This document shows positions 21,203 through 34,964 of a stretch of DNA of 64,000 nt, one piece after another. The translations under genes and the position numbers were made by a program. The notes below the pieces were generated by a model. The model did not search any database, was not told where the DNA came from, and saw only the letters and a list, made by a program, of their open reading frames with translations. Source of the DNA: Paramarasmius palmivorus (taxonomy: Eukaryota > Basidiomycota > Agaricomycetes > Agaricales > Marasmiaceae); NCBI GenBank assembly GCA_037176845.1, contig JAYKXP010000041.1, forward strand, positions 62,001 to 126,000, given 5' to 3'. Numbering within the stretch: the first letter of the stretch is position 1; each line of letters begins with the position of its first letter.

Positions 21203-24200
21203 CTAATAACGCCTACGGGAAGGTCCAGCAACAGGTGCACCATCATCTGCATCAAAATCAACATCTTCAAAGGAACGTTTGGTGGGGAGGGCAGGAACCA
21301 ATACATGACGGGGTTTAACTGTGGGCTTGTTGGGAGGAAGAGGTGGTTTAGGACGACTGGGTTTGTTGGGGGGAAGGGGTGGAGCTACCCTATTAGGAAG
21401 GGGAAGTGGATAGTTTGCAGCAGGGTGTATGAGGGGATCAAGATAATCCGGGTTGATTGGTACCTTTGACGCAGCAAGGAAGTGTTCCCGGGAGTGCATA
21501 AGGATAGGGGGACCATTAGGGTCCAACACTGGCATTGGTGGCATGGGTGGTAATGGGGAAAGAGGGGGGTTCAAGTTACGATCAGCAAGGGCAAGTTGGT
21601 TGGGAGGTGGTGGAGATAGAGATTCAGAACGTTCACGGGCACGTCGCACAGCCTTCTTACTCTGCACAGCAAGGTCAATCCTGGGTATGTTGGATGGAAG
21701 CGGACTCGAGTCGCGCAGAGGGGGAGACAATATGCAGTGGTCACCGTCATTTGGAATTGCTGGAGGCTGGGGAAATCTTTAGCTATATAACACTCGAAAA
21801 TCAGGAAATAACATACCACAGGAATAATATCATCATTCAAAGGCTCATTGAGTTCATTGAAGTGCTCAACCCACTCCTGATACGCAACAGGATCAGAAGA
21901 TAACAGCGTCTTGCACAGCACATGCGCATGCCCAACATGAAACTCGTCACGAGGATCCTGTAAGCGGTGGTGTGCAATAAGAAGTTGCTGTCGAACTTGA
22001 TCTGGTGATGCTATTGAGCAAGGTATTGTATTGAACATGCAACAAATCACTTACCAACATCGGAGTATGGATCCTTGCGCTGTACAGGGAGAGTATCATG
22101 ATCTGCCAATCAATGTCAGCCAAGGGCGTGAAAAAAACGTAAAGATCAGACATACCTGCTGAAGCAGTAGCCTTAGCTTTCCCTTTGGCTTTTTGAACTT
22201 CCTTGTGATTGTCAGCAGACATTTGTCGAGTGCGCCCAGCTGTTGTAATAGTGAGTGAGAATATATGGAGGACAGACGCAAAAAACAGACATTTCCCGCG
22301 TTTATCTTTCTTCACATCGTCATTCTCGTCATCGGAATTGGCCTTGGGCTGGTTCTTCCTGCGCTTATATTTCTTCACAGGCTGGACAGTTTCAGATTCT
22401 ACATTATCTGTCGGGCGAAGGTCTTCAAAATCACGGCCAAACCTCTCTTTCCAAGATTTACTATCACAAGCATACGCCAGGTGGCCCTTGCCAGCAAGGG
22501 ATACAATGGGTACATAGGCTTGTTCATCAGGTTGTAGAGCAATCTCCGCTAAAGTTAAATAGTGAGTCAAGATATTGACACAGCTATAGCCGACATACCC
22601 TCAGTCCACTTCTCAAAATAGACAACTGAAGGCTTGCGTTGTTCCATCTCATCCAACTGGCCGGTGAGAAGGTTGCGAATCCATTCCTCTTTGTCAGGAA
22701 GAAAGCTCTGGTATTCTGAGAGCGTTAGGGGTTTCGCTCCACGAAGCCCAGGGACTGATGTATTCTTGGGCCAATTACAAAGACGTAGATGAATGGTACC
22801 GGCTTTGTGCAAGAAAGAGTCCCAAGCCACTTCTTTGCCCACTTGTAAATCTGTATAAAGATGAGTTGATGACGAGACAGTCCACCAGTCTACACGTTAC
22901 GCACAGGTCTCAGCATTGACAATGTGACGCCACACACGACGATCGCGATCTTTTGCATCATTGAAACTTGCATTCATTTCACGGTAGATGGTGAGGTACT
23001 GCATTGGTATGTCCCGACCGCGCCTATCCATGTCTTCAACCCTGGAAGAGTACACCATAAGAATCAAGCCACACCAGATAAAAAAGGGTAATACCGAAAC
23101 ATAGCCTCGTAATCAAACACTTGGGCCTCGATATGCGCAGCATGCTTAGAGCGGACAGCAAACCAGTCGGGAGTATTTCCCCAAGCACAACTGAATGATC
23201 GACCTTGGGCATCACGTTGGGTTTCAATCAGGAAGCCGAAAACATGACACCCATGGTTGAGTAACGACTGTTCCGACTACAAGGATGGTCAGCGAGAGTC
23301 ACTACAGCAAAAAAGGGACTGACATAGTTCAACAGAGGTGGGAGGACCCTTTGTGGATTCCATCGTCCACTACTCTTAGCCTGCTTGACAGCTTCCCGTG
23401 ACATGTCTTCATACCACTTAAGATAGAACTCGATGGGTTCCGGTTCGAAATCGGCAGTAACCTCATCGATATCGCTCACGTCGACGTCATTGTCATTTGG
23501 AATCTCCTCATCATCGACAGCAGACTTGCTGGAATGCTTCTTGACCTGGAGGTAGCAAAGAAGAACCTTGCGATTGTACTCCTTCGCCGACACTAAAAGG
23601 TGTAATCAGCATGTAACCACACATGCATACCAAGAATAACACTTACCACCACTAGGCTTCGGTCGATGATGGCTATGCCAAGCTTGAAAAGCATTGAATT
23701 TGTTTGGTTTACGTGTCTTGGTTATTGGCTCCTGCATGATATAGTTCCAACAAGTCGAGACGTCGAGATTCATGTGATTAGCAATGGCTTGAACCGACCA
23801 CAACATCCTTGCCTTCCACTGATCAAGCTCCACCTTAACAACTTTGGGTAGTGGCCCGCTTCGCGTAAGGATGACGGTCTCTACGTCGTCGGCACTAGTA
23901 CTTCGATCGCGAGGCAATTTGTATTCGGGATTGCGATGAATGAAACCTCGAATAGCATCGCTTTTAATCTGCGCCTGGTATGTCGCGAAATCACCTAGGG
24001 CCTGAGGGTCATCATTGGAATCAACGACGTCAGCAGCAATGGTGTCCTGGCCTGGACCCGCATCACGGGTGGCATCAGCGGCAGCGACCTGGTTAGCCTT
24101 AGATTGCTTGGGCCGCTGAGCTTTGCCCCCTGGCTTGCGTTGAGGTTCCCTCGCGGGAAGGGGAGGGTGTGGAGAGTTCTCTAAAGCTTCGGAATCATCT

Positions 24201-25061
24201 TCCTCTTCACTCTCAGAGGGTTGGCCCTTGTGGCGACGTCGACGCTTGAGTTCCTCCCGGGTAGAACTAAAATTTGAACCATCAGACTCGGAATCACCAC
24301 CAGGGTCTACTTCCTCTGCGGAGAGGTCTGACTGTCGAGTTACGGTGGATGGTGTGGCAGGTAGCTCACTAACTCGGGGGAGTTCGACATGAGACATACG
24401 GAGCCGTTTGACTGGAGGCTTCACTATGGGGGCTATGCGGACTTAGAAAGTGTTCAGTGGCTACAAAACTGTACTCACTTGAAGCAGAGGACATCGGATG
24501 CACGAGAAATCGCGATGGTATCTTGTCATTGGGATCCCCTTGGAAGAGTTGATCACCATTGTTGTCGGTCGGGGGTTCTACGTCCTCTATGTTATCCTGA
24601 TCACCCTGACGGCATAATGAGTATTGCAGATCATGCATGAAAGATAAGGGCTTACTGTTGTCGAGGCATGCATATCCTCTGGTTCACCGACAGCATCATT
24701 GTCATTGACATGGACCTGTTTCTTGAAATGCACTGTTAGATGGGCCGTTAAGGTGCATTTAAGCGACAAGCAGCTTACCTTGCTAAGCGCTGGCTTGTCT
24801 TGCAGCGCAGAATCCTCTTCCTCTTCTTCATAGATACGAGCTACATTCTTAGGTGCCTGCGTGATTCAATATTCGAGTGAGAAACGTGAGACACAGATAA
24901 CGCAGGATAAGTACCTTCTTAGTTGTTGGCTTCTTCTTCTCCACGGCCTTCGGCTCGTCAAGCGACGATAGAGAAACCAATTTGCCGGTGTTAGTTCGAC
25001 GTGTATGGATGCGACCGGCTTGAGCTTCCGCTTGGGCAGTTGAACGGGTATTGGGGGGCAT
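21203..25061 (-). CDS. Large unrecognised multi-exon gene with a W..HF module
   Basis: Start ATG 25061 (MPPNTRSTAQAEAQAG), end TAG 21203 after GPSRRRY. About a dozen exons are joined by short GT-AG introns, for example 21767-21816. The N-terminal third is acidic, Ser- and Lys/Arg-rich (ELKRRRRHKGQ near 24230). A conserved-looking core near 23.2-23.8 kb reads NAFQAWHSHHRPKPSGG then VSAKEYNRKVLLCYLQ, somewhat like the start of an HMG-type or DNA-binding helix bundle, though I cannot name it. A Lys-rich tract (KKYKRRKNQ) follows near 22370. The penultimate exon ends with a module YQEWVEHFNELNEPLNDDII shared with neighbouring genes. The C-terminus is a long Pro-rich tail. The composition suggests a nuclear protein. 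Function unknown. Confidence 0.65.
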
Positions 25062-25291
25062 CGAAAGGTTCTACAGATGCCTGAGTAGCAAAGACTCATT
25101 TAGTTTTTATATGTTTTTCATCGTTTCGCAGACTGACGGATAGTACTACTACATTAGGATTTACAAGTCAAGAAAATAATTGGGTAACAACTGCACACCT
25201 AGATCTGGGGAGGTGATAAGAAAATATTTCTAACGAAATGGAGTTGTTCGCTGACCGAAAATTTGTGATTTGGAAATTGAACGCATCCTGC

Positions 25292-25360
25292 TTGCAGGGC
25301 AGCAACATGGGTTCAGAAAACGTGGTTGCAGGGCAGCAACATGGGTTCAAAAAAACCTGG
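25292..25360. repeat. Two-copy 34-bp tandem repeat
   Basis: TTGCAGGGCAGCAACATGGG followed by TTCA and an A-rich end occurs at 25292 and again at 25326. It lies in the 680-bp non-coding spacer between two minus-strand genes (25062-25744), in which no other feature was seen. Confidence 0.7.
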
Positions 25361-25744
25361 ATGAACACGAGGTGGTCATCAGGAACATCCTAGTTGAAAG
25401 AGTTGACAATACTCGCGTGTCTTACCTTTCCACAACCTTTGGGTATAGACCAGCCAGCAACATTGTACAGAATACAAAATGTCGCTGGCTGGGAGAACAA
25501 CTACTCGAAGATGGAAGTAAGAAGCAAGAACGAAAAAACGGACTCCGGTCCCGCTTGCATGAGGTTATGCCTTCCTCATCCAAAAAAGTCATGTGACCGA
25601 GAGCCTTTTCTGAAAAGCGTCTATGTATGCCTTCACAACCCTCATAGTTACCGTGAATGAGGTTTATTTTTCACTGGACCGATACATGCACTGAGATACA
25701 AAGAAAGTACGATAAAATGAAGCAAAGATGAACGTCCGCTAGTG

Positions 25745-28700
25745 TCATTCCGGTGGCTGTAAAAGCAACTTGTTAATCTGTACCCACTCAAAGGAAGATA
25801 AACTTACCTCTGGGAGTGAATCACCCTCATTGAGAGCCTCCGACAATTCACTAAAATGACTGATCCATGCTGTCCGAATAGGCCCCGCTGGTACAATGTC
25901 TTCGAGCTGGTCCACTGCTTTATCGACACCCATACCTGTGGAACAAAATTGCTCGCGGAGTTGCAACAGCGCAGGACGATCATATGATTCCTTCTCTAGT
26001 GACAATGGGACAGCAGTAGCTTGTGGAGCGGGCGGTTCCTGTCCTGTTGCGGAAATGGCTTGCGGTGGATCATCGACAGGGTTGGTCGTATTATCCATCG
26101 TTGCTGAATTGGTGCTTGCGTCCTTGGAGATACTTGCAACAGGTGAATCTGGGGTCCCTGAATCTGACGGTCCTTCTTGAAGAATTTGCCGCAAGCCCTT
26201 TCGGACGTCTGGATTGTTTCGAGCCTTGTCCCGCAATTCGTGCAGTGTCAAGCGAGAGATACCTTCCAAAGATGAGGGTGTGGCTGAAACAGGGGGTTCA
26301 TTGTTGAAGTTGACCAATTCATCATCAAGACGCTCAAGTTCATCAGGGTCAACGTAGGCTTTTGCATGAGTATCTCTAGCCAACTTTAGGCGTTGATTGC
26401 CAACCTTCTCATGCTCTCCGTTCTCCCGGATCAGAACCAGGTGCTTGGGGTGAATGATGAATGGTTCTCCATCATCGCACTCCTGCCTATCTTCGGCCAC
26501 CGTTGCAGGGACTACCGGCTGCAACAACATCCTTTCATTGTCGAATGGGTATCGTAGAACCCTTGTCGCCAATCTACGTCCAAAAGATCCAGCGTGGGGC
26601 CCACTAGTAACAAATAAAAGCCCGCGTTCATTCTTCACACTGATACCTTTCCGTGCGGGTAGTAACGCTGAGGTTGGATAAGCCATAGCATTTTCACGCT
26701 TGACAACCTTAGGACCAAAGTGAAGAACATGGTTCATGTCATTCGGGATGGTGGAAAAGTAGCCATCATGAATGGTTCGTGACTTGATAGGATCGTGTAA
26801 ATCGGCTTTGAACTTGTGGTCCCCAAGCTGCGTTCTGGGGATATTGTCATACAACCACCGAAAGTTTGCATGCGGCACTAAATTATCTCCGATCCTAGCA
26901 TCCCAGACACTTGCGTCTTCTAGGCTACCCGGATGATGAGGTGTTGCAAGCCCGGAATTGTCAACCGGAGGGGCAGAAATGATGACCCTGCCTGCCTGGG
27001 ATTTTTGACGCATGGGTGAAGCAAAATACTTGGTCTCGTCCTTGCTGTACACACGCTGGTACCCCTGTCTTAACTGCCAATAAGGGTCTGCTGGTAGAGA
27101 AAGAAACTCATGGTTGCTGCAATGGCAGAGTTGATCAGTCCAACGAGTTTATTACAAACGAAGGTATACACGTACTCTTCCCGTCGCAAAAAGTCATAGT
27201 CGAAATCTTCCGTGCGTCCCAAATGTCCGAAGGTGTCGATCATTAGTTTGACGCGTAAACCACTCTGTAGGGAGTCATCACGCGTGACAGTCTTGACAGT
27301 GCCAACTTGTCCCTTGAATTTACTGCCCTTGACGATTCGAACGGACATGCCAACCCAAGGAACTATTGTTTTAGGAATAGTGATTTCGTCGACCCTGCCG
27401 TCTGATGGTCCTTCTGGAATGAGAGCCGGGATGGTTTGTGATATTGGCATTAAGGAAAGACCGGCTCCGGCGGAAGGTTGCACTATTTCTTCCGTACGAC
27501 GCAAGGAGTTAGCATGTAAAAGGAAGAACTAGGAAGATAGATTAGTGAAAGATGGCATTCAAGTGAGCTACTTGCTTACAGGAGAAAGGTGTGTTGCTTG
27601 GATTTTAACAACGCAGCGATCAATGCCGACTACCAAAGCTGTGTGAGGTAGGCCCTCATCTGAGTGTTCATTGATAGGATTGGCCTCTACAATGAAAGGG
27701 ACGTTGGGATTGATGACTTGGACCAAATTGCCGATGTCGAAAACCTTCTGTACATAGAGTACGTTGACGCGAACAGGAATAGTCGATCCTTCTGGGGTAA
27801 TAGCGACAGTACCGTTTAACGATACCGACGATGATGATATTAAGCCGTAGCCCTCGCCACTTCCAGTTGCTACGAACTTTGCGTGAGGGACCTGCTTGAT
27901 ACGCGTGGGTAGATCCTCAGTGAAATGACCTTTTTCCTTTGCATTATTTCGCCGGACTTCGTTGATAAGTGTCGGAAAGGAAGCCGAATAAAACCAATTG
28001 TCACTCAGTGTATATGGCACTGGTCCGGGAAGTGTGTCAAGAGGTTCAGGAATTTTGCCACTGAGCTGACGGCCTACTTGAGTGGCCCATGCTTTGGCAC
28101 TCTGAAGGGCGGCGTGCTCACGGAAAGCAAAGGACTCCCTGAATTGCCTGACGATGGTGCTGCCGATGCCTGTATCAATCGCAGGAATATTGAATGTCTC
28201 CAGCTGATGGCCAATTGCTCTAACTCTTTCTCCTTTAAAGAATTCCCATGTATCGGGGTGAGGAGAGTATCGCAAAGAAGTGAGGATTAGCTGATTTTTC
28301 GAGCCATAGAACCATTTGCATAGCGATGTAGGCATAGAAGATGCGGGCCGAAGTGAAAGGACACTATAAGCACGGTAAACGAAACCATACTTGATCGTGC
28401 AACCAGCGAGTTTAAGAATAATGTGAGGACATTTATGATCAGTGGGATGTTCGTCCTTGCAGAGACACTCCCCTTCGTAATCGCGACCATACTCCCACCC
28501 GTGCGAATGCAAAACCGAAATATCGATAAGTCGTGGATTGGGCTTGGGATCGCCGCGCTTCCAGGCCTTTTTTGAGCTGACTTTCGTCAGATCGATGCGG
28601 GGTACCATACACACGACAACGTGGCAAATTGTAGTCGATGTGGTGGCAGGAACATCATCGACCACAAGACCGACATCACCTTCATGTAGACCAGGTCTCA

Positions 28701-30477
28701 CAATCCTAACCCATTGACCTACAGGAATGCTGTCCATCCGAGAGCGCGGGATCAGCGTAGAACTCCAATCTGAAGATGGAACGACTGTGGAATCTTGAGA
28801 GCTGAGCTGGAGTCCAGGTACGAGTTTGAGAATGTCCTGAACAGGCCCGGAATGCAAACCAAACGCCGAGGGAATCTCGATATAGATCCTCCCCGGAATT
28901 GACGATGTATAGGCGGATACTATCGGAAGAATGTAGACCTCCTTTTTGTTCTTCGTACGCTTCATAAGATAGCGCATGATGAGAAAGACGGCTGCCGCTT
29001 CACGCCCACAACGACACTGGATTTGGAAGATAGTGGTGTCAGACTCGCCTGTAGGACGTTCCACTATATCTACTAGCGCCGAGATAACATCATCATGCAG
29101 AACTGCATCTTCAGGATCGTCGGATGAGATGTTGAACGGATTGGAAGGTGCGCACAGCGCGCGGGGACAGGAATATGGGCGCCATAAAGTGCCTCGAACA
29201 GGCGAAACCGACGTGCTTGGTGATGAAGCATTCCATGTTGATGTGCGTTGAACTTGAGCTTTGGATGAATCATCCACCTCCATTGCGGCAGGTTCTTCGG
29301 CGCTGGCACCTGCAGTTTGATCTGAAGACGTAGTTGCAACAGGCAGAGCCAGTGTCTCGGATGTTACACAAGGATTGTCCACTTCCATGGCAGCACGTTG
29401 AGCATTAGATGGTTCCGGACCGGCGCCTTTCTCACTCTGAGCAGCGGGTTCCGGATCCAAGTCCATTGTGAAGGATCGCGGACTAGGAGTATCGAACTGG
29501 TATTCCGGATCATCTTCTGGTCCATGATATGGATGGTCTTCGTCAGATGAATGAGGGGAATCTGGGTGTTGATCATCGTTCTCCACGACTTGTGTTAGGT
29601 CGAACTCTGTGTGTTCCAAGGTTTCCGGCGCAAACCGTCGGTCTTTCGCAAAGAAAACGGATGGGAATTGTTTCGTAGATTGATTAATAGCCGGATGTCT
29701 AGCATATCCAATTAATCGACCGGAGTCAATGGCCCAGATCCATGTGTCGTTCGCAGTAGGAGTGTAAGGAACCGGCACTGGTGCTTGTCGATCTTCTAAA
29801 ATCTGAGTGTCTTCGATGGCAACCGTGGGCTCCTGGAGAACGATGAGTTAATGAACAGAAGACGACGATGGTGGAATACGTACCGGGATAATGACATCTT
29901 CCTTCAGAGACTCGCTCAGCTGATCGAAGTGTGAAGCCCAGGCTTGATACGCTTCAGTACCACGACCCATAACTCGGTCTAAGATTGTACGGGCGTTGGC
30001 AGCATTAAAGGAACTTTCGTTGATCATACGATCCCGAGCTTCTTGAAGCTGGGAGAGTTTAGAGGGTAAAAAGGAACGTTGATTATTGGTGTGAACATTT
30101 GTAATCTGTACGGGTATCTCTGTAGACGATGGGGGTATCGTGCCGAGTGCAGAGGATGTACTGTGCGAGCGAGTAGAGTCTGTGTTCGCAGCTTGAGAAG
30201 GACCAACAGACGACGGAACAGCCTCCCTTGCTTCAACTCTTTCGTACCGTGCAAATATGTTGGCGTAAAGCTTATCGGCAGTGTTGTAAAGAATGGGTGG
30301 TGCCGCAAAGTCGTGCATTCGCTGGCGTGCACGGGCAGACGTCGTCTCTTCTTCGCTCTCGAACTCGTCACTCTCTGCTTCTTCGTCTTCTTCGTCCGAT
30401 TCTGCTTCCATGTCGATGTAAGGGTTGTCTCGCCTAGGCTTGAGTAATGGGAGCAACATCGCTTTGGTACGCGCCAT
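25745..30477 (-). CDS. SPT5-like protein with NGN and KOW domains
   Basis: Start ATG 30477 (MARTKAMLLP), end TGA 25745. Exons: 29884-30477, 29832 to about 27580, about 27530-27180, about 27105-25808, and a last tiny exon encoding PPE. Roughly 1,500 residues. After an acidic, Ser-rich N-terminus comes an NGN-type domain (FQIQCRCGREAAAVFLIMRY ... PGRIYIEIPSAFGLHSGP, near 29.05-28.85 kb). A KOW follows (GQWVRIVRPGLHEGDVGLVV ... VVCMVPRIDL), in the order found in SPT5. More KOW-like segments follow, such as WVGMSVRIVKGSKFKGQVGT near 27.35 kb and IHPKHLVLIRENGEHEK near 26.42 kb. SPT5 binds RNA polymerase II with SPT4 and acts in elongation; this copy is far diverged and longer, so probably not the housekeeping one. 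A W..HF..L.E.L module occurs at both its N- and C-terminal ends. It could be two fused models, but the introns read well. Confidence 0.75.
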
Positions 30478-30783
30478 GGCTACCTGTGTGCAAGATGTAA
30501 GTTTCGGTTGCCTTATAGAATAAGGCCGGATCTTCCTGCACATAGAAGATATACCAGGTACGAGTAGACGCAAAGTAAAATTGATTCAGAAGTAATTACA
30601 TGCCAAGTCGTAGAGACTAAATCCTGGATAGAGAGGACTTACAGTGGACAGTAATTATTGCTGCACCTGCAGGAGCAATTAGCATGATTTCAAGATCATT
30701 GAATACATTGCGGACTTACCGAGGAATCGAGAAAAACACCGAGCCAAAGTGGCGGGCGCTGTTGATGGAGGCACCCGCTACGG

Positions 30784-30840
30784 CTGTGACTTTGCAAAGT
30801 CCCCCATCAATCTACTCGGCACACTTTGCAAAGTCCCCGA
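30784..30840. repeat. TTTGCAAA inverted-repeat cluster, left side of the KDZ block
   Basis: Two copies of ACTTTGCAAAGTCCCC lie 37 bp apart (near 30788 and 30823). In the reverse complement the stretch aligns with 45746-45795: both have GGACTTTGCAA, about 20 bp, GGGACTTTGCAAA. This fits the terminal repeat of a large element, though no target duplication was identified. The rest of 30478-30972 has no gene. Confidence 0.5.
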
Positions 30841-30972
30841 GCCCATTTCCAGCTACTTATTTTCACCTATAGTGGGCTTTCCGCACCACCCAGCCTTTAA
30901 AAGACTACCAAATAAGGTAAAGAGTCAAATAAATATATAATAAAAATAATATGACAAATACAACTGTACAAA

Positions 30973-33900
30973 TCAAACATCAAAATCGTCCTCGTCCAAT
31001 GAATCTTCGCCGTCGTCCTCTGCTGCTATTACATCACGAACTGTAACTTGCTTCCGTGGCCTGGGATCCGGCCTAGCCCACATGCGCTCAAATTTGGATG
31101 CGAGAGCGAACCGAATAGACGCCTGACGAGTAGCATAGGCAGCTCTTCCCTCACCATCAGGGCTCTCATCCTCCTGCGTCCCGAGATTTTGCCATCTTTG
31201 AGCCTCATGCTTCAGGCCTTCAATGGTGCGTCGCATCTCCTCTGTAACCAGCTGTAACTCCTCGTCCCATCTTCGTTTGCGTGCCCATGTCTTGCACCAC
31301 TCTACTCGCACTACCTCTCGCATAGCCTCCGAATCTCCTTCGAATTCCACACCCTTCCAAATCCATGAAGTGACCCGGCGTGACTCTCCTGGTTGAAGCA
31401 ACGGCACCTCGACATCTTCCCCAGGTTTGGGAACTCGCTTTAGCACCTTTCGCCGATTACGCAGGGCCTTCGTATCAACTTCATCCAAGCACCTGATATC
31501 CGCATCGCGTAGCTTAGGATACCCAACGTTCTCCTCCCCAACGAGAATAGCTAACGCCGACCATGCTGCCTGAAATTTACTCTTGAACGTCAGAATCTTC
31601 CTATCCACACGGCCCAAGTGTTCGCGGGACCTAGTCGATGCCTTCTGGTGCCGAACTTGGAGGGAACGTTCGATATTCATTCGAGCCTTGACAAAGAGAT
31701 GATTTCGGATTGCGTGTAGCGAGCTCGATAGTTGTGCTCGACGGAATTCGGCTTCCATGTCAACCCAGGATTTGAGACTAGGATGGGCACGGACTACATC
31801 TGGGGCAGAAGACGGGAGACCCAGAACAACAGCTTCCACTGGGACGTTGTCACCAGATTCGGCATTGACATCTAATCCTTCCAAGCACGGCAACACCAGT
31901 GGGGTGTAGGTCTGCTGGATGGTTCGTAGCCGAGCAATTCCCCTGCTCAACCGACCACGGCGTTCAAGGAAATTCGTCTTCTGTTGCGGAGTAAGGACAT
32001 CGTTCTCGCTGATGTCGAGGGACAAGAGACGCCTGACACATCATCAGAAACAACGCAATGGAACCTTACAGCTCGAGAACTCACTGTTCCTCTTCAATAT
32101 CTAGTCCTAGCATCATGAATGCACTAGGGCTGACCTCGTGCAATGCGGGAATCCCCAGTTGATGCTGTTCAGCCTCTTTTTCCGCATACTTCAACCGAAT
32201 ATCGTCCTCCGTGATACCTATGGCCCACAATTAGACTACCAAAAGTGCATTGAGCTCAAAAGGAAAACGCACCTTGGTGGGGTAATGAATAAGGGTTCAC
32301 GTCGCTCTCCCCAGATTCCCAAGCCATTGCCATCTTCATCCACTCCTCCAGCGTCTCAGACACGGCGCAGGAGAAGTCGAGAAGCTCAGCACTCTGAACT
32401 TCGCATTGTATACGGGCCTCACGCCGACGCTTGAAGAGCAGCTGACCTATGAATTGATCAGCGCCATACCATAGGCAATACCTTCAACGTACCCAAACGG
32501 ACGGTCTTCATCCAATTCCAGTGACCAAAATGGTCATCGAGCGTGTCTCTACGATGACCAGGACCCATCTCCTTCGTACTAGTCGCTATCGGTCCGAGAT
32601 TCGCCCAGTGCCGTTCGATGCCTTCACCGTCTGTCTGGCCAGCACCCAGGATGAAGTTCAAGGCGAAGTTCTCTTGGCACCTGCGCTCGTGGCCTTGAAT
32701 ATGCAGCTTTGGTACCGCAAACTTCCAACGATCTCTGTGTATCCCTATCCTTGCCGCCACCAGAAGCCGTTCCATTCGCTCGAAGAATTTTTTCGAGTAC
32801 TGACATGCAATATCATAACAAAGAATTCGCAGGAGTGCCCCATTGGAATGACGTTGAGAGCACCCAACCGCGTAGTCCGAATACATATACCTATGGCATG
32901 GGTTAAAAGAAAGATCAACGCAAAGGTTCTGCGTCACTTACTTCTCGCCTCTACTTGTGTCTACTGTCCCATTCGGCTCAACCATCTCATGTCTTGCACA
33001 CAAACACAGTATTGCCCCTGTCGTCGCGTATCCACGATTATATTTCGTGTTCGCCTGTTGAACCGCAGCCAAGGAGTTGCACGAGCTGGTCTGAATACAC
33101 CCATTAGTCCCCAGAGTGTCATCACAGACGAGAAGCCTACCTCTTTTTGTTCCGGCACTGATTTCATCCATTCTTGATAGTCGGGTTGGGGTACATAGTA
33201 GGCTAAACCCGTATAAAGACCGGGATCCTTCTTCTCGGAGGAGATATTGCGACGTTTGAGACGGAAACAGGCATCCAGGCTGATAAATTTGTGGTATAAG
33301 AATCTGTCAATAGTGAGATGCGGTCGGCAAATGATAACTTGAGGTAGTAATGGGTACTAACTGCTTCGAGAGAGGAGTCGATGAATTCCAGTCATCTGGA
33401 AGATTTATCCCCGGGCGTGGACAGGCCAAGCATGGAACGCACAGCTCGCCTTCTTTGACGTCAACCAATTCACGAGTAGGATCATTTCCAATACCACCCC
33501 GTTTGAGCAATTTTAGAAATCGCCATTGTCTCATAACGCGGATAAAGGCCTCGTAGCGATCCTGCCACCTTTGGTCAGCTATACTCCAATAAGTTTGAGG
33601 TGTACACACCTTGACCTCTGAAACTCCCGAGCCATCAGTGAGAGCTTCCAGTGCGTGATAGTAGTCATAGAGAGAGACCTTCCCGTGTAGGGTCAACGTA
33701 TGAAAATGGGAAAGAACTGGAAAGGCGAAAGCTGTCCGGGGATCCTCGACCGTGGCAGGATACAAGCCATAACGCAGAAGTTGCTCCCACAACTCCCCTG
33801 CTTCTGATACGTCCATGCATTCACATTTGTTGACTAAAACGTCCTCATGAACTCCATGCATATCGACAACAACGAAGCCAGAACGAAGGCGCTTAGGATT

Positions 33901-34646
33901 GCAGCATGTCGTGCCTTTGGAATGTCCGAGTTGAATAACCAGACCCAATCTAGCAAGGGAGGACCTCTCGAAGAACTTGCCGTTCCATTTCTATCAACCT
34001 CGTCAAAACATGACATCTAGAAACTTGGTAATCCTCGTACCTCTATAACATCAAAGGGTCGTCTAGCATGAGACTCTTTCATACATCTTTCGCACCATAA
34101 CTCTCCTCCCAGACAGGTTCGACATCGATACAGCGCTTGGCTGTCCCCATTGGCACACTGACAGCATTTTAGACTGTCTCGCTTCCCTCGGCCCTCGTCA
34201 TGCATGAGTTGTTTCAGGAATTTTGTAGCCAACGGTAACCATGAGTTCATGGGTTTGGCCTAATATAATTCATGTCAATTTCAATAGCGCAACAACAATC
34301 TCAAACTCACCGAAGACGCACTCTTCCTTGTAACCTCTTTGGCACGTCTCTCCCAGTCACCGCCATCCAAGTCTGCCGCCGGAGAATGCTCTTCAGAAGG
34401 GCCTGAGAATAGTGGATTGAATGAGCTGTCATCCCAATCGAAGGCAGCAAACTCGTGAGAGGACAGGACAGCATCCACGACGGAAGTCTTCTTCTTCTCG
34501 GGCGAGGGCGGCTGAACAGGGACCTTCTTTTGTCGAATGCGACGATGATCGTCGGTCAGACTCTCTTGACGGATGAACGAGGATGTCGAAGACCTGATGT
34601 CGAAGTACACGGTTTGAAGCTCATTAGCCTTCCGTTTCTTCGACAT
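30973..34646 (-). CDS. KDZ transposase with CxC2 cysteine cluster, apparently intact
   Basis: Start ATG 34646 (MSKKRKANELQ), end near 30973 (DEDDFDV). About nine exons with 45-70 bp introns and roughly 1,100 residues. Domains in order: an acidic/basic N-terminus; the CxC2 cluster CCQCANGDSQALYRCRTC ... WCERCMKESH (34.08-34.17 kb); the typical KFFERSSLARLGLVIQLGH and LLRYGLYPATVEDP; then the KDZ catalytic core. The core has SLDACFRLKRR (first Asp, near 33270), CYDIACQYSKKFFERMERLL (second Asp, near 32810) and TDGEGIERHWANLG (Glu, near 32610). The three acidic residues match the KDZ DDE pattern. A long coiled-coil-like, Arg/Glu-rich C-terminus follows (30973-32025). KDZ enzymes move large DNA transposons in fungi. 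No stop or frameshift was seen when following the introns, so it may be active. Confidence 0.88.
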
Positions 34647-34964
34647 CCGCGGTGCTTGTAGCGATCAACGAACAGCGCGAGGTGTCACGAGGACAGAGTA
34701 ACGCGTTTGTGACCACTAACTGGGGTTAGGGTCGAATAACCCCAACTGCAACCTTCATGTCCTGTTTCACCGGTCTTCAGTTTTTCCTTCTTACCCAGCG
34801 TATTCATCCTCCCAACCGATGCTGGATATACCAGGTGAGCTCATTTAACTATTCACAGCGGGGGAGGACCACTGTAGGCCGTAAATCTTTTGTGGGTACT
34901 CGCGCCCGGGAACCTCGTGAAAGTTGGCTACTACACTGTCGACTCCTCTCGCTATTCCTCTCCA
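34647..34964. promoter_or_regulatory. Divergent promoter region of KDZ and TET/JBP genes
   Basis: 318 bp separate the two opposite start codons, so one region must serve both. Near its middle, 34722-34743, lies a perfect 7-bp inverted repeat GGGGTTA...TAACCCC with an 8-base centre, a candidate shared operator. No clear TATA box was seen. Confidence 0.4.

Noticed and set aside
30463..30477. MARTK start of the SPT5-like protein as a histone H3 tail mimic
   Set aside because: Similarity ends after five residues, which is easily chance.
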